Positions 25,115 to 33,768 of a stretch of DNA of 64,000 nt are shown here, in pieces (the stretch's first letter is position 1; every line of letters starts with the position of its first letter). This stretch comes from Porphyrobacter sp. AAP60. GTDB lineage: Bacteria; Pseudomonadota; Alphaproteobacteria; Sphingomonadales; Sphingomonadaceae. Made by a program: the position numbers and the translations under genes. The notes below the pieces were generated by a model that saw nothing but the letters and a program-made list of their open reading frames with translations, did not search any database and was not told where the DNA came from. The DNA lies in assembly GCF_001296025.1 (NCBI RefSeq), contig NZ_LJHV01000002.1:124001-188000 (forward strand). The letters run 5' to 3'.

Positions 25115-27378
25115 TGGCCGATAATCCCAATCCCGAACTCGATTACGCCGAGGCTGAAGCGCTCGCGACCAAGCCGAAGAAGAAGGGCGTAAAGCGCCGT
25201 ATCTTCCTTGCGGGCAGCGCGCTGCTGGTGGGCGGCGGCATTTTCGGCGTTTGGTGGACGGACAGCAGCGTCAAGGCGCGCGGCAAGGCGCTCACTACGG
25301 GTGATGGCGAGCACAGCTTCAACACCTGGATGAAAATCGCCGAAGATGACACGGTGACTGTGTACTCGCCCCACATCGATTTTGGTCAGGGATCGCACAC
25401 CGCGCTCGGCCAGATGCTGGCTGACGAACTGGATGCGGATTGGGAAAAGGTGAAGATCGAACAGGCGCCGTCTGATCTCGCCTTCGCCAATGCGGCATTG
25501 GCCAAAGGCTTCCTGCCCGAGATGGTGGGCGAAATGGTAGCGGGCCTTCTGCCCGATGCGATCATTGGCATGATGGCGCGCTCTTTGCCGCTTCAGATCA
25601 CGGGCGGTTCCTCCGCGATCCGTTTCACGGGCGAAGTCGGGATGCGCAAGACCGGCGCAGCAGTGCGGGCGGCGCTTGTCGCCGAAGCGGCTGACAGGCT
25701 GGGCGTTCCTGCTGAGGAACTGACCACGGCGGATAGCAAGGTTCTGCACGCAGCATCGGGCAAGTCGCTGCGTTACGGCGAGCTGGCGGCGGGCGCGGCG
25801 GAACGCTCGCTTACTGGAGATCCGGTGCTCAAGACCCGCGATCAGTGGAGACTGATCGGCAAGCCAGTGCCGCGCCGGGATATTCCCGCCAAGGTAGATG
25901 GCAGCGCGGTTTACGGGATCGATTTCACCCTGCCCGATATGCGCGTGGCGACCATCTCTGCGGCGCCCGTACGCGGCGGCAAGCTGGAATCGGTGGACGA
26001 ATCTCCCGCGTTGGCGGTCAAGGGTGTCGAGAAGGTCGTGAAGCTTGAAGATGCGGTAATCGTGGTGGGCAAGGGCTATTGGCCTGCGACCAAGGGATTG
26101 GCTGCGCTGAGCCCCACGTTCACTGACGGCGGCCATGCCGCGGTTTCTTCACCCGCAATCTACGCCGCGCAGGACAAGCTGCGCAGCGGGGGCAAGGCCG
26201 ACAATGAAGGCGGCGAAGGCGATGTCGACGCTGCGTTCAAGACGGCGGGCGCGAAGGTGGTCCAAGCAGAGTACCGCGTCCCCTTCCTCCACCACGCGAT
26301 GATGGAACCGTTTGCGCTGACCGGCCATTACAAGGATGGCACGCTGACGCTGTGGGGCGGCTTGCAAGACCCGCTCTCCACCCGCGCCCGCGCGGCCAAG
26401 GCGGCGGGGATCGATGTCGATAACGTCGTCTTCAATCCGATGATCATGGGCGGCGGTTTCGGCCGGCGCTTCCCCGATATTGTCGAGGCCATCGATCAGA
26501 TCGCGGTTCTGGCCAAGCAGGTGCCATACCCCGTCAAACTGGTCTGGAGCCGCGAAGAAGACGTGCGCCGCGGCACTTACCGCCCGCAATCATCCGCCGG
26601 GCTGAAAGCCTCGATCAAGGACGGGAACATCACCGGCTGGCGCACCGATTACGTGCAAAGCGGCAATGCCGAAGGCGAGGTGCCGTTCATCTACGCCATC
26701 CCGGCCATATCGCGCCGTCACTTTGCCTATCAGTCGAACCAGATCGACGGCCCGTGGCGCTCGGTTAACGCAACCCAGATCGGGTTTTATACCGAAAGCT
26801 TCATGGATGAGCTCGCCGCGGCGGCGGGGGCAGACCCATACCAGTTCCGGAGCAAGCACCTGCCCGCAGGATCGCGGCATCTCGCAGTGCTGGATATGGT
26901 GGCCAAACGATCGGGCTGGGGCAGTGCGCTGCCCGAAGGCGTAGGACGCGGGATTGCCATCGTCGAAAGCTTCGGCACCATTGTCGCCGAAGTGGTTGAA
27001 GCCAGCGTGAAAGAAGATGGCAGCCCGAAGGTGCTCAAGGCATGGGCCGTGGTCGATTGCGGCACCACGGTGAATCCGCTCAACGCCGAAGCGCAGATTG
27101 CGGGCGGGCTGATCATGGGGCTTTCTTCTGCCATTGGCGAGCAGGTAACGCTCGACAAGGGCGCGGTGGTAGAAAGCAATTTCAGCGACTACCCGATCCT
27201 CAAGCTGGCCGATGCACCGCCCGCAATTGATGTCTATTTCATCGAAAGTGGCGCAAAAACGGGAGGGATCGGGGAGCCGGGCCTGCCCCCTGCCTCGCCA
27301 GCGCTCGCCAATGCGCTCAGCACGGCAAGCGGCAAGCGCATCCGCACCCTGCCATTGCTGACGCAGGCGAAGGCGTAA
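25114..27378 (+). CDS. Molybdenum hydroxylase large subunit, molybdopterin-binding, Tat-exported
   Basis: 754 residues, IorB-like member of the xanthine dehydrogenase family. A Tat-type signal (KRRIFLAGSALLVGGG near residue 28) suggests folded export with its Fe-S partner. The cofactor motif MGGGFGRRF is near 448, and the catalytic Glu is in GIGEPGLPP near 720. Substrates of relatives are N-heterocycles or aldehydes; this one is unassigned. There is no FAD subunit, as expected of the Ior type, so electrons probably pass to a c-type cytochrome or the quinone pool. It is followed by a MocA-like gene two bases later. Confidence 0.9.
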   Translation: MADNPNPELDYAEAEALATKPKKKGVKRRIFLAGSALLVGGGIFGVWWTDSSVKARGKALTTGDGEHSFNTWMKIAEDDTVTVYSPHIDFGQGSHTALGQMLADELDADWEKVKIEQAPSDLAFANAALAKGFLPEMVGEMVAGLLPDAIIGMMARSLPLQITGGSSAIRFTGEVGMRKTGAAVRAALVAEAADRLGVPAEELTTADSKVLHAASGKSLRYGELAAGAAERSLTGDPVLKTRDQWRLIGKPVPRRDIPAKVDGSAVYGIDFTLPDMRVATISAAPVRGGKLESVDESPALAVKGVEKVVKLEDAVIVVGKGYWPATKGLAALSPTFTDGGHAAVSSPAIYAAQDKLRSGGKADNEGGEGDVDAAFKTAGAKVVQAEYRVPFLHHAMMEPFALTGHYKDGTLTLWGGLQDPLSTRARAAKAAGIDVDNVVFNPMIMGGGFGRRFPDIVEAIDQIAVLAKQVPYPVKLVWSREEDVRRGTYRPQSSAGLKASIKDGNITGWRTDYVQSGNAEGEVPFIYAIPAISRRHFAYQSNQIDGPWRSVNATQIGFYTESFMDELAAAAGADPYQFRSKHLPAGSRHLAVLDMVAKRSGWGSALPEGVGRGIAIVESFGTIVAEVVEASVKEDGSPKVLKAWAVVDCGTTVNPLNAEAQIAGGLIMGLSSAIGEQVTLDKGAVVESNFSDYPILKLADAPPAIDVYFIESGAKTGGIGEPGLPPASPALANALSTASGKRIRTLPLLTQAKA

Positions 27379-27379
27379 G

Positions 27380-28030
27380 TTGCACGGCTGGTCGGCGCTG
27401 ATCCTCGCTGGCGGGGCAGGTCGGCGCTTTGGCGGGGGAAAGCTGCTGGCATCGCTAGCTGGCCAGCCGGTGATCCGGCGGGTCGTCGAAAAGGTGGTTG
27501 CAGGCCGTTTTGCCGAGGTTCTGGTCGTCACGGGGGCTGATGATAATGCTATCGGATCGGCTTTGCGGGGCCTTGCCTGCAGGGTCATTCACGCGCCTGA
27601 CTGGGCCGAAGGCATGGCCGCCACCTTGCGCAGCGGGGTCTCCGCAATTTCGCCTGACAGCGATGGCGTGTGCATCTTCCTTGGCGATATGCCGCTGGTG
27701 CCGGTCGATCTTTGTGGCACGCTGATCGCGGCGGCGAATGGGGCGGGTTACGCGGCGCGCCCTTGCGCCGCAGGCAAGCCCGGCCACCCCGTCGCCTTCT
27801 CCCGCGCCGCCTTTTCCGATCTTCTGACCCTGACCGGCGATCAGGGTGCAGCCGCGCTGCTAAAACAGCACCCGGGAAAGGTTGCTTACTGCGAGACCGA
27901 TTCCGGCGGCGTGTTGTTCGATATTGATACGCCCGGAGATCTCGCGACTGCCGAGCGTGCGTGGAACGCCTGCGCAACCTCTGCCACCAGCGAAAGCGCG
28001 ACTTCGCGCGGGGACTTGCCGAAGCCGTAA
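27380..28030 (+). CDS. MocA-like nucleotidyltransferase (molybdenum cofactor cytidylyltransferase family)
   Basis: 216 residues. The N-terminal nucleotide-binding motif ALILAGGAGRRFGGGKLLA and the FLGDMPLV metal motif near 95 mark the NTP-transferase family that makes molybdopterin cytosine dinucleotide, the cofactor of this enzyme class. The start is probably the TTG one base after the large-subunit stop. The last 48 codons overlap the 3' end of the convergent xdhC-like gene by 145 nt; the family-like part ends near DTPGDLATAERAW, so the tail may be extra. Confidence 0.82.
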   Translation: MHGWSALILAGGAGRRFGGGKLLASLAGQPVIRRVVEKVVAGRFAEVLVVTGADDNAIGSALRGLACRVIHAPDWAEGMAATLRSGVSAISPDSDGVCIFLGDMPLVPVDLCGTLIAAANGAGYAARPCAAGKPGHPVAFSRAAFSDLLTLTGDQGAAALLKQHPGKVAYCETDSGGVLFDIDTPGDLATAERAWNACATSATSESATSRGDLPKP

Positions 28031-28890
28031 AGCCCGATGGGTGCGTGCAGCCTCGCAATCTGCGCATCGCTCACCCCGTGCCCGCGCAGACGTGCCAAAC
28101 GACCTTCCAGCCGCGTCCGTGCGCCAATCGCGCCGATATAGAAGGCATCGCTCGCCAGCGCGGCTGCCAGCCCGCTTTCGTCATCCTCCCGGTCATGCGA
28201 AAGCACGGCGATCGCCGTCCAGCGATCCACGCCAGTTGCGACGATCGCGGTGGCAGCACTGCTGCGATGATAGGAAATGCCGGGGAAGGGCGGCGCATCG
28301 GGCCCGCCGGGCGTAATCATCACCACCTGCCAGCCCATTTCCAGCGCCAGCGCTGCAGCCGTCAGGGCAGCGCCATCCTCGCCCGCCAGCACCAGCCGCA
28401 GCGGCGGCTCGAAGTATCTGGAGTAACGGGCACCGTCCCAGCTATCGGCAAAGATATGGTCAGCACGGAGCGCCCGGCGCAGCGACCCATCGCTTGACCA
28501 CAGCAGCGGCTGGCGCGCTGTGAAGCTGTCGCACAGGGCGGCAAGTGCCGGATCATCAGCCGCAACCGGTTCGACCAGCACGGTGATTCCCGATCCGCAG
28601 GCCAGCTTGATGTCAATCCACGGGCTGCCCTCGCCGTAGCGCAGCAGGCGTGGCGCATCCGCCGCCATCGCCTCACGCCCGTGGCGGGCGACATCGGCCT
28701 CGATGCAGCCACCCGACAGAAAGCCCCAGTATTCATCATCGGTGATCAGCATCTGCGCCCCGACATCACGCGGGGCCGATCCATCGACCTCCACCAAAGT
28801 GGCAATGGCGATAGGCGTCGCTGAGCCGCGCACTGCCTGCAAGGGCGCGCGGATATCGTCGATTGGTGCGGCCAGGCGCCAGCGGCTCAT
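27886..28890 (-). CDS. XdhC family molybdenum cofactor sulfurase/insertion chaperone
   Basis: 334 residues. The N-terminal XdhC domain (ATLVEVDGSAPRDVGAQMLI...FLSGGCIEADV) and the C-terminal Rossmann domain (LVLAGEDGAALTAAALALEMG, then AFYIGAIGARTRLEGR) are both present. XdhC binds and sulfurates the molybdenum cofactor before insertion into xanthine dehydrogenase-type enzymes, so it fits the neighbouring Ior-like hydroxylase although it is transcribed towards it. The 3' end overlaps the MocA-like gene by 145 nt. The ATG of MSRWRL is preferred to longer in-frame starts. Confidence 0.88.
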   Translation of the reverse strand: MSRWRLAAPIDDIRAPLQAVRGSATPIAIATLVEVDGSAPRDVGAQMLITDDEYWGFLSGGCIEADVARHGREAMAADAPRLLRYGEGSPWIDIKLACGSGITVLVEPVAADDPALAALCDSFTARQPLLWSSDGSLRRALRADHIFADSWDGARYSRYFEPPLRLVLAGEDGAALTAAALALEMGWQVVMITPGGPDAPPFPGISYHRSSAATAIVATGVDRWTAIAVLSHDREDDESGLAAALASDAFYIGAIGARTRLEGRLARLRGHGVSDAQIARLHAPIGLYGFGKSPREVALSLVAEVAQAFHARSAVARSPGVSISNNTPPESVSQ

Positions 28891-28942
28891 ACGTGAGGCG
28901 TGCTTTCGTGAGAGGCGATGCCTTAGTCGGCAACGCGTAAAC

Positions 28943-30907
28943 CTATCGCCGCACGCAGCGCTGCGCAATCGCGGGCATGCTGTCATCGCTTGCGTGTTGG
29001 CATTCAAGTTCGGCTGGTCGGTATTCCGCATTCTCGCGGCTTGTGCGCTTGGCGGGCTGGTGCTCGGCGCGGCGACTTAGCAGGCACTTATCAGAGCGAT
29101 CAGTAAAGCCAGTGGATCGCCTACATACGGCTACGCCCACCGCGATATTCATCGGCACGCCGACCTTCACGAAATCCATGAAGCGGTAATTGGCAGCGCC
29201 GTAGACCAGTGTGTTGGTCTGATAGCCGATCGGCGTCGCAAAGCTGGCGCTGGCACCGAACATGACCGCGACCACGAGCGGGCGAGGATCGATCCCGGCA
29301 ATCGGGGCCAGACCGATGGCGATCGGGGTCATGATCACAGCCACGGCATTGTTGGTAACAGTTTCAGTCAAGATACTGGTGACGGCATAGACCGCCACAA
29401 GCAGCAACAGCGGCGTCATGGTGGTCAGCAAGGGTTCGAGGCTGGAGACGATCAGTTCGACCGTGCCGGCGTTCTCCAGCCCCCTGCCGACGGCCAACAT
29501 TCCAAAAATCAACACCAGGGTATTCCCGTCGATCGCGCCCCATGCTTCTTCGGGTTCAAGGCAGCGGAACAGCATCACGATCCCGACCCCGGCTATGGCA
29601 AGAGCTTCTATCGGCCATCCGAATGCGGCAGCGAGGAGCACGACACCGGCAAGCGTGCCGATCGCGATAGGCGCCTGAGCACGACGAAAAGCGCGGGCCC
29701 TGGCCTCGCTGACATCGGTCAGGCCGACGTTCGACTGTAGCGCCTGGGCGGCATCGCTGCCTCCCGCAATCAGCAGCCGGTCACCTGCCCGCACGCGGGC
29801 ATTCGCTAGATCGGGGCCGGCGATATGCCGAGGCCTGACAAGTCCGAGCACACGCACCTTCAGGCGAGACAGCAATGGTATCTCGGCCAGCCGACGCCCG
29901 ATCATCGGGTGGGACGGTGAAATCACCGCCTGAACCAGTCGCATGTCCTTGGGCCGGTCAGGCCCGGCTGTCGCCACGCCGCCGCCCATGCCCATCAACC
30001 CGACCTTGAAATCGTGCGCCTCGGCCAGCGATGCAAGCTCGGTCGGGCTGGCAGTCACGATCAGCTGATCGCCTGCCGCCAGCGGCCATTCGTCAAAGCC
30101 GCGGCGATTAATCGTCTTGCCGCGCTGGACGCCTACCAGACGCAAACCTGGCCTACGGAAAAGGGCAACGTCCCCGATTTTCCGGCCTACCAGCGGGCTT
30201 TCGCCAACAAGCGTCAGGTGCGACAGGAAGGCATCGCTTTCGCCCTGTTCGTCCATCGCGTGCGCTGCCCGGTCTGGCAGCAGGAACTTGCCTGTCAGCG
30301 TCAGCATCGCAAGACCGGCTGCAGACGCGCACAGGCCGACGATGGTGATCTCGAAGATGCCAAACGCCGCGAGGCCCTGTTGCTGCGCCACCCCATCCAC
30401 CAACAGGTTGGTCGAGGTGCCGATCAGCGTCAGCGTTCCTCCGAGGATGGAGATATAAGACAGCGGGATCAGCAACCGCGTGGCCGCAATGCCGAGCACG
30501 CGGGCGAGGCGCTGGACAATCGGGATCATGACGATCACGACCGGCGTGTTGTTCATGAATGCCGATGCGGCGATTGTGCCGGCACCGATCTCGGCCACCG
30601 CCAACCTGGGTTTGCGCAAGGTTCGGCGGATAATCCAGCCCGACACTTCTTCGAGCGCACCGGTGCGCAGCAGTGCCCCCGACAGCACGAACATGGCCGC
30701 AATCGTAATCGGCGCCGAATTGCTGAACACCCCCAGCAGTTCGCGCGGTGGCAGAAATCCTAGCGCCATCATCAGCACGCCGCCGATAACGGCGATGACA
30801 ACCGGCGGTCTCCGCTCCGTCGCGAATGCCGCAAAGATGCCGACAAGCAGCGCCAGCCCGATATAGGGCCCGTGTGGACTGATGTATTCGTCGAGCAAGG
30901 ATTGCAT
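28943..30907 (-). CDS. SLC13 family permease with two TrkA-C (RCK_C) domains; C-terminus possibly frameshifted
   Basis: 654 residues. N- and C-terminal membrane halves of the divalent anion:Na+ symporter type surround a cytoplasmic pair of RCK_C domains (about residues 215-405). Characteristic hairpin motifs are AFMNNTPVVIVMIPIV near 115 and TETVTNNAVAVIMTP near 540. The likely substrate is sulfate or a dicarboxylate. After VPMNIAVGVAV the frame continues into about 57 polar residues unlike a transporter end. The next frame reads YVGDPLALLIALISAC then stops at 29077, which looks more like a membrane terminus, so a one-base shift is possible. Confidence 0.85.
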   Translation of the reverse strand: MQSLLDEYISPHGPYIGLALLVGIFAAFATERRPPVVIAVIGGVLMMALGFLPPRELLGVFSNSAPITIAAMFVLSGALLRTGALEEVSGWIIRRTLRKPRLAVAEIGAGTIAASAFMNNTPVVIVMIPIVQRLARVLGIAATRLLIPLSYISILGGTLTLIGTSTNLLVDGVAQQQGLAAFGIFEITIVGLCASAAGLAMLTLTGKFLLPDRAAHAMDEQGESDAFLSHLTLVGESPLVGRKIGDVALFRRPGLRLVGVQRGKTINRRGFDEWPLAAGDQLIVTASPTELASLAEAHDFKVGLMGMGGGVATAGPDRPKDMRLVQAVISPSHPMIGRRLAEIPLLSRLKVRVLGLVRPRHIAGPDLANARVRAGDRLLIAGGSDAAQALQSNVGLTDVSEARARAFRRAQAPIAIGTLAGVVLLAAAFGWPIEALAIAGVGIVMLFRCLEPEEAWGAIDGNTLVLIFGMLAVGRGLENAGTVELIVSSLEPLLTTMTPLLLLVAVYAVTSILTETVTNNAVAVIMTPIAIGLAPIAGIDPRPLVVAVMFGASASFATPIGYQTNTLVYGAANYRFMDFVKVGVPMNIAVGVAVCRRSTGFTDRSDKCLLSRRAEHQPAKRTSRENAEYRPAELECQHASDDSMPAIAQRCVRR

Positions 30908-30962
30908 CGCCGGTGGCTAGCTCAACAACTCGAAGCGCGCCAGCACATGCTTGAGTAGCCGT

Positions 30963-31868
30963 TTACGTTGCGTTGGCCCGCGCCACCTCACGAGCTAGAT
31001 CGACGAAGACCCTGAAGGCCGCAGGCGGATTGCGGCGGCTGGGGTAGTAAAGGCAAAGCGGCGCCAGAGGCGGCGTCCAAGCCTCCAAAATCCGCACCAG
31101 CGTCCCGGCCGCGATATCCTCGCGCACATCGGACTCCATGAAAAACCCGATCCCGACCGAGGCGAGCGCCGCAAGACGTGCTAGACTAGCCTCGTCGAGC
31201 GTGAGCGGGCCGTGGACATCGACCGGCAGCGGCTGCCCTTCGGCTTCAAACGGCCAGCGCAACAGTGCGCCATTGGGGAGCCGCGTGCGGATGCAGGCAT
31301 GTCGCGACAGGTCCGAAGGCACGCGCGGGACGCCGTGCTCGGCCAGATATGCAGGCGAGGCCACCAGCGCATGACGGCGTGCGGGCCCGAGAGGAATGGC
31401 GATCATGTCCTCGGGCACAAGGTTCTGGCTGCGGATCCCGAAATCGAAGCCATGGGCAACGATGTCCACGAGATTGCCCTCGGTCACCAGGTCAACTCCG
31501 ATCTGCGGAAAGCGCTTGAGGCATTCCAGCACCAGCGGCACCAGCACCTCGCGCCCGGCGGCGGCGAAGGTATTGATGCGCAGGATACCGGCCGGCGTGT
31601 CTTGCTGCGCGCGAACCGTGTCGAGCGCCTGATGGATATCCGAAAGCGCGGGCGAGACCTGCTCGATGAATCGGCGCCCCGCATCGGTCAGCGCAACGCT
31701 GCGCGTGGTGCGATTGAATAGACGCACGCCCAACTGGCTCTCAAGTTTGGCGATCGTGTTGCTGAGCGCGCTCGTCGACATGCCGAGATCGAGCGCAGCC
31801 GCACGGAACGATGCTCTGCGCCCGATGGCGAGAACCGCATCGAAATCGGCAAGGCTGAAGTTCCGCAT
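30963..31868 (-). CDS. LysR family transcriptional regulator
   Basis: 301 residues. The N-terminal HTH ([33 protein letters not shown]...[16 protein letters not shown]) is followed by a C-terminal substrate-binding domain. [21 protein letters not shown] is typical of the subgroup that controls divergent oxidoreductase genes. It is divergent from a SnoaL-like gene; the shared intergenic region has a palindrome and repeated TATCCG..TAACGTCA motifs that are candidate binding sites. Confidence 0.92.
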   Translation of the reverse strand: MRNFSLADFDAVLAIGRRASFRAAALDLGMSTSALSNTIAKLESQLGVRLFNRTTRSVALTDAGRRFIEQVSPALSDIHQALDTVRAQQDTPAGILRINTFAAAGREVLVPLVLECLKRFPQIGVDLVTEGNLVDIVAHGFDFGIRSQNLVPEDMIAIPLGPARRHALVASPAYLAEHGVPRVPSDLSRHACIRTRLPNGALLRWPFEAEGQPLPVDVHGPLTLDEASLARLAALASVGIGFFMESDVREDIAAGTLVRILEAWTPPLAPLCLYYPSRRNPPAAFRVFVDLAREVARANAT

Positions 31869-31876
31869 TGTCCTGA

Positions 31877-31925
31877 TATCCGTAACGTCACATCCTCCTT
31901 TATCCTGCTTATCCGGATAACGTCA
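31877..31925. promoter_or_regulatory. Candidate LysR operator region
   Basis: Between the divergent LysR and SnoaL-like starts, TATCCGTAACGTCA and TATCCGGATAACGTCA form an imperfect direct repeat. The second copy includes the palindrome TTATCCGGATAA. Position and symmetry fit regulator binding; no promoter elements are clear. Confidence 0.45.
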
Positions 31926-31973
31926 AAGCTCTATTGGGGTGGGGACAGCAGCAAATCCACCTGGAGAACGACA

Positions 31974-32303
31974 ATGAGCATCGAATTGCCCGGCCCCATC
32001 GCTCACTACTTCGCAGCCGACAAAGGCAGCGATCCTGCCTCGCTTGCCGCCTGTTTTACCCCTGATGGAACCGTGATCGACGAAGGCAACACCTTTGTCG
32101 GGCGTGAAGCGATCCGCCAGTGGCTGGCGAATGCGTCGACCCAGTATGCCTACACCGTCGAACCGTTCGCACTCGCGCATGACGGGGGGCGGATTATGGT
32201 GACCAGCCATCTCGCGGGCAATTTCCCGGGAAGCCCGGTAGACCTGCGCTATCTCTTCGCGCTCGAAGGCGATTTGATCGCAGCACTGGAGATCGTGCCA
32301 TGA
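31974..32303 (+). CDS. SnoaL-like / NTF2-fold protein
   Basis: 109-residue member of the SnoaL/NTF2-like superfamily: an N-terminal helix, [24 protein letters not shown], then a beta sheet ending [17 protein letters not shown]. These small cone-shaped proteins act as isomerases, cyclases or binding proteins; no substrate can be named. It is divergent from the LysR gene, which probably controls it. Its stop overlaps the ATG of a truncated short-chain dehydrogenase gene by 4 nt. Confidence 0.85.
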   Translation: MSIELPGPIAHYFAADKGSDPASLAACFTPDGTVIDEGNTFVGREAIRQWLANASTQYAYTVEPFALAHDGGRIMVTSHLAGNFPGSPVDLRYLFALEGDLIAALEIVP

Positions 32304-32449
32304 TCCCCTTCATCACGCTGGAGGGCAAGCGCGCGCTAGTCACATCGGGCACCCGCGGAGCCGGCGCAGCCACGGTGGCGCTGTTCGAACAACTCACTCC
32401 GGTCACAGATGACAGGAGAGCGTGCAATCACGTATGTTCTATCCTCTGA
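32300..32449 (+). pseudogene. Truncated short-chain dehydrogenase remnant
   Basis: The ORF encodes 49 residues. The first about 27 ([23 protein letters not shown]) are the N-terminal NAD(P)-binding beta-alpha unit of a short-chain dehydrogenase, with the TGxxxGxG glycine motif present as TSGTRGAG. After LFEQL the similarity ends and the frame stops in unrelated sequence. The start overlaps the SnoaL-like gene as ATGA, as in an intact LysR/SnoaL/SDR arrangement, so most of the SDR gene was probably lost by deletion near position 32,390. Confidence 0.7.
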
Positions 32450-32562
32450 AGGCAACATGGCCGAACCTTGCGGGCCATTTGGAGCCGTTGACGGGACGAA
32501 TGGTTGAAAAACGGCGCATGGGTATGTCTTTTGACGGAGCAGACATTCCGCGAACCGGGCAA

Positions 32563-32579
32563 ATTGCAAATTGTGCAAT
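32563..32579. promoter_or_regulatory. Dyad upstream of a Crp/Fnr gene
   Basis: ATTGCA-N5-TGCAAT is a perfect 6-bp dyad ending 14 nt before the GTG start of the Crp/Fnr gene. The position suits autoregulation or another repressor. It is not a canonical CRP (TGTGA-N6-TCACA) or FNR (TTGAT-N4-ATCAA) site. Confidence 0.4.
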
Positions 32580-32593
32580 CTTGGAGGTTCGCT

Positions 32594-33343
32594 GTGTTCA
32601 ATCTTTTCCTGCAACGCTTGAGGCATGCAACCGACCTTACGTGCGTCGAACTCGAAGTTTTCGAGGAATTGTGCCGGCAAGCGCGCGATATCGGCGCGAA
32701 GAAGTATCTGGCCCGTGAGGGAGACGAGATTGCCTCCTTCCCTGTCGTGCTCAGCGGCTGGGCGGCGCGTTACCAGATCCTGCGAAACGGAGCACGCCAG
32801 ATCACGCGTCTGCTTTTGCCCGGCGATGCGTTCTATTTCGATGCCTCGCCCAACGGAACTGCGATAGAAGAGGTGGTGACGCTAAGCCCTTGCCGTGTTG
32901 TCACAATTCCTTATTCCGACATGGAGCGCACGATCAATCGCTTCCCTTTGATCGGTGAGGCAATGCTGCAATATGGCCGCATGGAAAACGCTGTTCAATC
33001 ATCATGGATCGTGAACATCGGGCGGCGCGATGCGCTTGAGCGGATGGCGCATTTGCTGTGCGAAACTCATTACCGGCTTCAGATTATTGATGGAGTGAAG
33101 GATGGCCAGTTCCATTTTCCGCTGACGCAGGATGACCTTGCCGACGTGCTCGGGCTGACGCCCGTGCATATCAATCGCAAGCTTCAGCAGCTCCGGCAGG
33201 AAAACCTCATTACGCTGCGATCAAAGCAGCTGACCATTGAGGATTTGCGCGGTTTGCAACAGATCGCCGGGTTTGATAGCGCCTATCTCGCGCCGCAGAC
33301 CCGGCCGGCACCTGCCTATGAACGGCGGCCTGTGGCAGCCTGA
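32594..33343 (+). CDS. Crp/Fnr family transcriptional regulator
   Basis: 249 residues. The N-terminal cyclic-nucleotide-binding-like domain has EGDEIASFPVVLSGWAARYQIL and ITRLLLPGDAFYFD. The C-terminal HTH is DLADVLGLTPVHINRKLQQLRQENLI near 180-210. There is no FNR-type cysteine set, and the cAMP pocket residues are not obvious, so the signal is unknown. The GTG start is chosen because GGAGG lies 6 nt upstream and the preceding in-frame codons show no similarity. A paralogue of the same layout lies about 4 kb downstream. Confidence 0.9.
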   Translation: MFNLFLQRLRHATDLTCVELEVFEELCRQARDIGAKKYLAREGDEIASFPVVLSGWAARYQILRNGARQITRLLLPGDAFYFDASPNGTAIEEVVTLSPCRVVTIPYSDMERTINRFPLIGEAMLQYGRMENAVQSSWIVNIGRRDALERMAHLLCETHYRLQIIDGVKDGQFHFPLTQDDLADVLGLTPVHINRKLQQLRQENLITLRSKQLTIEDLRGLQQIAGFDSAYLAPQTRPAPAYERRPVAA

Positions 33344-33384
33344 ACTGCCAGTGGCATTGCGCCGCCGGGCACGCTGTTGTTAAT

Positions 33385-33768
33385 TTAGATCGGCTGGCCG
33401 GCCAGCAGCGCCAATACCTGCGCACCAGCAGCCGGTTTGCTGATCCATGTAGAGCCTGACAAGTCCTCAGGCAGTATCGCGGAATCATAGCCGGTCAGAA
33501 ATACGAAGGGGATGCCTTGGTCGCGCAGTTGCCGCGCGAAATCGAACGAAAGCCCTTGGCCAAGATTGATGTCGATCAGCGCGGCGTCGATAGGCCCTTT
33601 CTGTCTAAGCGATGACAAGTCGGGCACCACAGCAGACACCAGAATCACCGATGCTCCAGCCTGTTCCAGCATTTGTTTGCAATCATTGGCCTGGAAATAG
33701 TCATCTTCCAGGATGATGATGCGCCGGCCGGACAGAACGGGTTTGTTCATTGCCGCTGGGCCTCTCAT
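33385..33768 (-). CDS. Single-domain response regulator
   Basis: 127-residue receiver domain without an output domain. The acidic pair is in IILEDDYFQ, the phospho-acceptor Asp in AALIDINLG near residue 67, the conserved Thr in FVFLTGYDS and the Lys in WISKPA. Its ATG overlaps the stop of the upstream HWE kinase by 4 nt (a second ATG, MNKPVL, follows six codons later). Such lone receivers relay or sink phosphoryl groups from HWE kinases. Confidence 0.9.
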   Translation of the reverse strand: MRGPAAMNKPVLSGRRIIILEDDYFQANDCKQMLEQAGASVILVSAVVPDLSSLRQKGPIDAALIDINLGQGLSFDFARQLRDQGIPFVFLTGYDSAILPEDLSGSTWISKPAAGAQVLALLAGQPI

